64,000 bases of DNA from NIOZ-UU13 sp964444135 (GTDB taxonomy: Bacteria > Planctomycetota > Phycisphaerae > Sedimentisphaerales > Anaerobacaceae), in assembly GCA_964444135.1 (NCBI GenBank), contig CAYUFX010000008.1, forward strand, positions 26,180 through 90,179, read 5' to 3'. The notes under the pieces were generated by a model, which saw only the letters and a program-made list of their open reading frames with translations, did not search any database and had not been told where the DNA came from. The stretch's first letter is position 1, and each line of letters opens with the position of its first letter. Made by a program: the position numbers and the translations under genes. Of the stretch, positions 62,196 through 64,000 are shown piece by piece.

Positions 62196-64000
62196 CTATT
62201 CTGAATTTCGTGTCAAAAGATACCACATCGTCTTGTATTTTGGCGACAGGTCAATATAGTTACTGTCATTCTCAGACCGAACAGGAACATCGGTTTTGGC
62301 CAGGCCATCAGGCCCAAGCGCCTGGCACCGCCAATTTCCCCTCGGTATTTCTACCGCGCCCTTAACCACTTCAATCTGTGCGGGCCCGTGACCCCATTGA
62401 CGTCCTACCGTACGTCTGTCCTCAGAGAACTTCATCCCCATATTCTCACACCGCCCGCAAGCGGTGATAAGTATTTTTCTGCTGCGCAACCAGGATACAC
62501 CATCAAGCGGGGTGGCTGTAATTACCGCAAAGGCGGGCTCATCAATTTGGCATCGCTCGAATCTGGCGGTGTCTCCCGCCAGAACACCTGCACCGCCCTG
62601 GGCAATATATAATCCCTTACCGTCTTCAACCGACCATATCAATTCTGTAAAAGACCGCTCTGTCTTCTCTTCGCCGGATGAAGGCCGAAGACATACGTAC
62701 AACTGATTACCCAGCAAATTCTGTAGGGTTGCACTACAGACCGCATTAACAATATCTAACATGTCACGGTCGTACTTAAGATGTAGTTGCGCCAATTGAC
62801 GCACCACATTTGATGACTGACTCAGGACCGCAACCAGATGTCCCTCAAGTGGTGTAAGTACTCCTTCACGGAAAATAGCTGCTCCCGCCCGCATAAAGCC
62901 CCACTTGGCAGGGTTGGTGTCGATGTCAAAGTAACTGTTCAAGATCTCTCTTTCCCAGTTATCAGAACTGTGAGAGTAAGTATATAGCCAGACACCGTCC
63001 CAGTCCTGGGCGGCGGCGAATGAAGCTATCATAGGAACGCATTCCGCCTGCGAATCAAGAGGAGCAGGATGGTTATATTCGCTGACGGTAAAAGGTTTGC
63101 CGGCCAGGCGTTTGGCGGCCAATTGAAACAGCGTCGCCTCGGCGGGGTAATCGGTCATTGGTTTTTGTTCAACGAGCCAATTGTTGCTGTCCCACGGTCT
63201 TCCCGGAAATCTCGGATGCTGCCAGTAAGCATGGGTGTCAATAAAATCCATATCACTTTGGGCATACAATCCGAGCGGCCCGAAGACAATCGTGCCGGTT
63301 ACAAGAGCTTTGGAAGCCAGGTCATCCTTGATGAATTTTCGCATCTCGCTGAAATATGCCTTTTCCGTTTCCACCAGAAACTGCATTCTGTCCAGAGTGC
63401 GAGCGGGACTCTCATTGTCGGCAAAAAGAGCAACACTACTGGACTGAATGGATTCGCCTTTTTGCAGACTTAACCGGCCGCCGGGCCGAAACTCAACATT
63501 GGCAAGATAAACTGGGACCTTGCTGCCCCCGAAGCTAAAGCTCAAACGGGCATTATTCTCATCGGCCTTGGCAACAAAGCCAAAACGAAACGTTTGCCAT
63601 TTTTGATTTAATTCCACTCCTCGCGACAGGCCAAGATTGCTCCAGGGACTGTTTGCCTGACTGACACTACAACTTATCTTCCTCGGCTCATCAGCGGCGG
63701 CTTCAAACAATACTGTGTAATATTGCCCCGCCTTGACAGAAATATCTCTCTGGTTGAACTGAAGGTGCCATTCGGTGTCGTCGGCCTTATCAATCTCAAT
63801 ACGCAACGCATCCCGGGACCGGTAGCGCCGGCGTGACATCGAAGCTTTGCAACCTGAATGCTGCTCCAGGTTCCATTCTTTTGGGATACTTTTGGCGGTC
63901 ATCCACAAGTTACCGTTGCTCAGGAGGTTCCCTCCGAGCTGCTCGGCGCCCTCGGCCCAGACCTTGCGCAGCTTCTGGTCCGAACCGTATTTTTCTTTAA
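62196..64000 (-). CDS. Clan-A glycoside hydrolase with inserted sugar-binding module, partial (N-terminus off the right edge)
   Basis: The frame runs open to the right edge (601 residues visible) and begins KEKYGSDQKLRKVWAEGAEQ, a loop found after the acid/base strand of many GH-A enzymes. An ATG at 63908 is internal, not the start. A jelly-roll CBM4/9-like domain (about 50-175; WHLQFNQRDISVKAGQYYTV, QKWQTFRFGFVAKADENNAR) is inserted, then the barrel resumes (DFIDTHAYWQHPRFPGRPWD) with the likely nucleophile in PFTVSEYNHPAP and GVWLYTYSHSSDNWE, followed by a C-terminal beta domain. Its substrate is unknown. It is probably co-transcribed with the GH50-like gene downstream. Confidence 0.8.
   Translation of the reverse strand, partial: KEKYGSDQKLRKVWAEGAEQLGGNLLSNGNLWMTAKSIPKEWNLEQHSGCKASMSRRRYRSRDALRIEIDKADDTEWHLQFNQRDISVKAGQYYTVLFEAAADEPRKISCSVSQANSPWSNLGLSRGVELNQKWQTFRFGFVAKADENNARLSFSFGGSKVPVYLANVEFRPGGRLSLQKGESIQSSSVALFADNESPARTLDRMQFLVETEKAYFSEMRKFIKDDLASKALVTGTIVFGPLGLYAQSDMDFIDTHAYWQHPRFPGRPWDSNNWLVEQKPMTDYPAEATLFQLAAKRLAGKPFTVSEYNHPAPLDSQAECVPMIASFAAAQDWDGVWLYTYSHSSDNWEREILNSYFDIDTNPAKWGFMRAGAAIFREGVLTPLEGHLVAVLSQSSNVVRQLAQLHLKYDRDMLDIVNAVCSATLQNLLGNQLYVCLRPSSGEEKTERSFTELIWSVEDGKGLYIAQGGAGVLAGDTARFERCQIDEPAFAVITATPLDGVSWLRSRKILITACGRCENMGMKFSEDRRTVGRQWGHGPAQIEVVKGAVEIPRGNWRCQALGPDGLAKTDVPVRSENDSNYIDLSPKYKTMWYLLTRNSE

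Overview
The window looks like a chromosomal stretch of an uncultured planctomycete, most likely of the Phycisphaerae/Sedimentisphaerales type. This is inferred from gene content only. It carries several Tat-exported Gfo/Idh/MocA oxidoreductases and very large lamin-tail/CotH proteins with dockerin-like EF-hand pairs. It also has PEP-CTERM-like tails of the PAPGxxLLGxIG...GWLRRRR kind, a pseudopilin-like protein with an H-x-DG motif, secreted FGE-fold proteins and a PQQ-like propeller. There is no rRNA, tRNA, CRISPR array, phage or transposase gene. The theme is uptake, trimming and oxidation of complex polysaccharides.

Layout. 1-7.2 kb: partial MttB-like methyltransferase, CBM9-like protein, Tat-exported nitrilase-fold amidohydrolase, Gfo/Idh/MocA enzyme and a TIM-barrel glycosidase. 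7.5-16.7 kb: a beta-helix/GH20 hexosaminidase fusion, a relic of a PL11 rhamnogalacturonan lyase, a 1572-aa CotH/lamin-tail protein, a truncated GH130 phosphorylase and an FHA protein. 17-21 kb: two more Tat Gfo/Idh/MocA enzymes and an FGE-fold protein. 21-28 kb (minus strand): a compact five-gene operon of two PD40 propellers, an FGE:HDAC lipoprotein fusion, an MBOAT acyltransferase and an SGNH protein. A membrane SGNH-TPR protein is divergent from it. 30.8-34.4 kb: an internally deleted PQQ-like propeller, a GT4 glycosyltransferase and a MobA-like cytidylyltransferase. 34.4-41.3 kb: XdhC and, divergently, two tandem copies of a two-subunit molybdenum hydroxylase. The first copy has a frameshift that removes the catalytic Glu. 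41.6-47 kb: two paralogous secreted GATase-like/FN3-like proteins with matching promoters. 47.4-51 kb: a hypothetical membrane protein, two PEP-CTERM-like proteins and a pseudopilin. 51.4-59.9 kb: one 2841-aa lamin-tail/CotH/beta-helix protein. 60-64 kb: a GH50-like glycosidase and a second clan-A glycosidase that runs off the window.

The most distinctive feature is a set of short dispersed palindromic repeats of several families. They lie between genes and, in many cases, inside reading frames. Copies sit at the junction of the beta-helix/GH20 fusion, at an apparent in-frame deletion in the PQQ gene, in the signal peptide of a PD40 protein and at the N-terminus of the giant lamin-tail protein. 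The neighbourhood seems to be remodelled by these repeats. Two gene relics (PL11, GH130) and one frameshifted enzyme fit the same picture.

The best candidate for an undescribed system is the 21-28 kb operon. It joins extracytoplasmic acyl transfer (MBOAT, SGNH) to an HDAC-fold deacetylase that is predicted to be exported as a lipoprotein, but which also has its own internal ribosome binding site and start codon.
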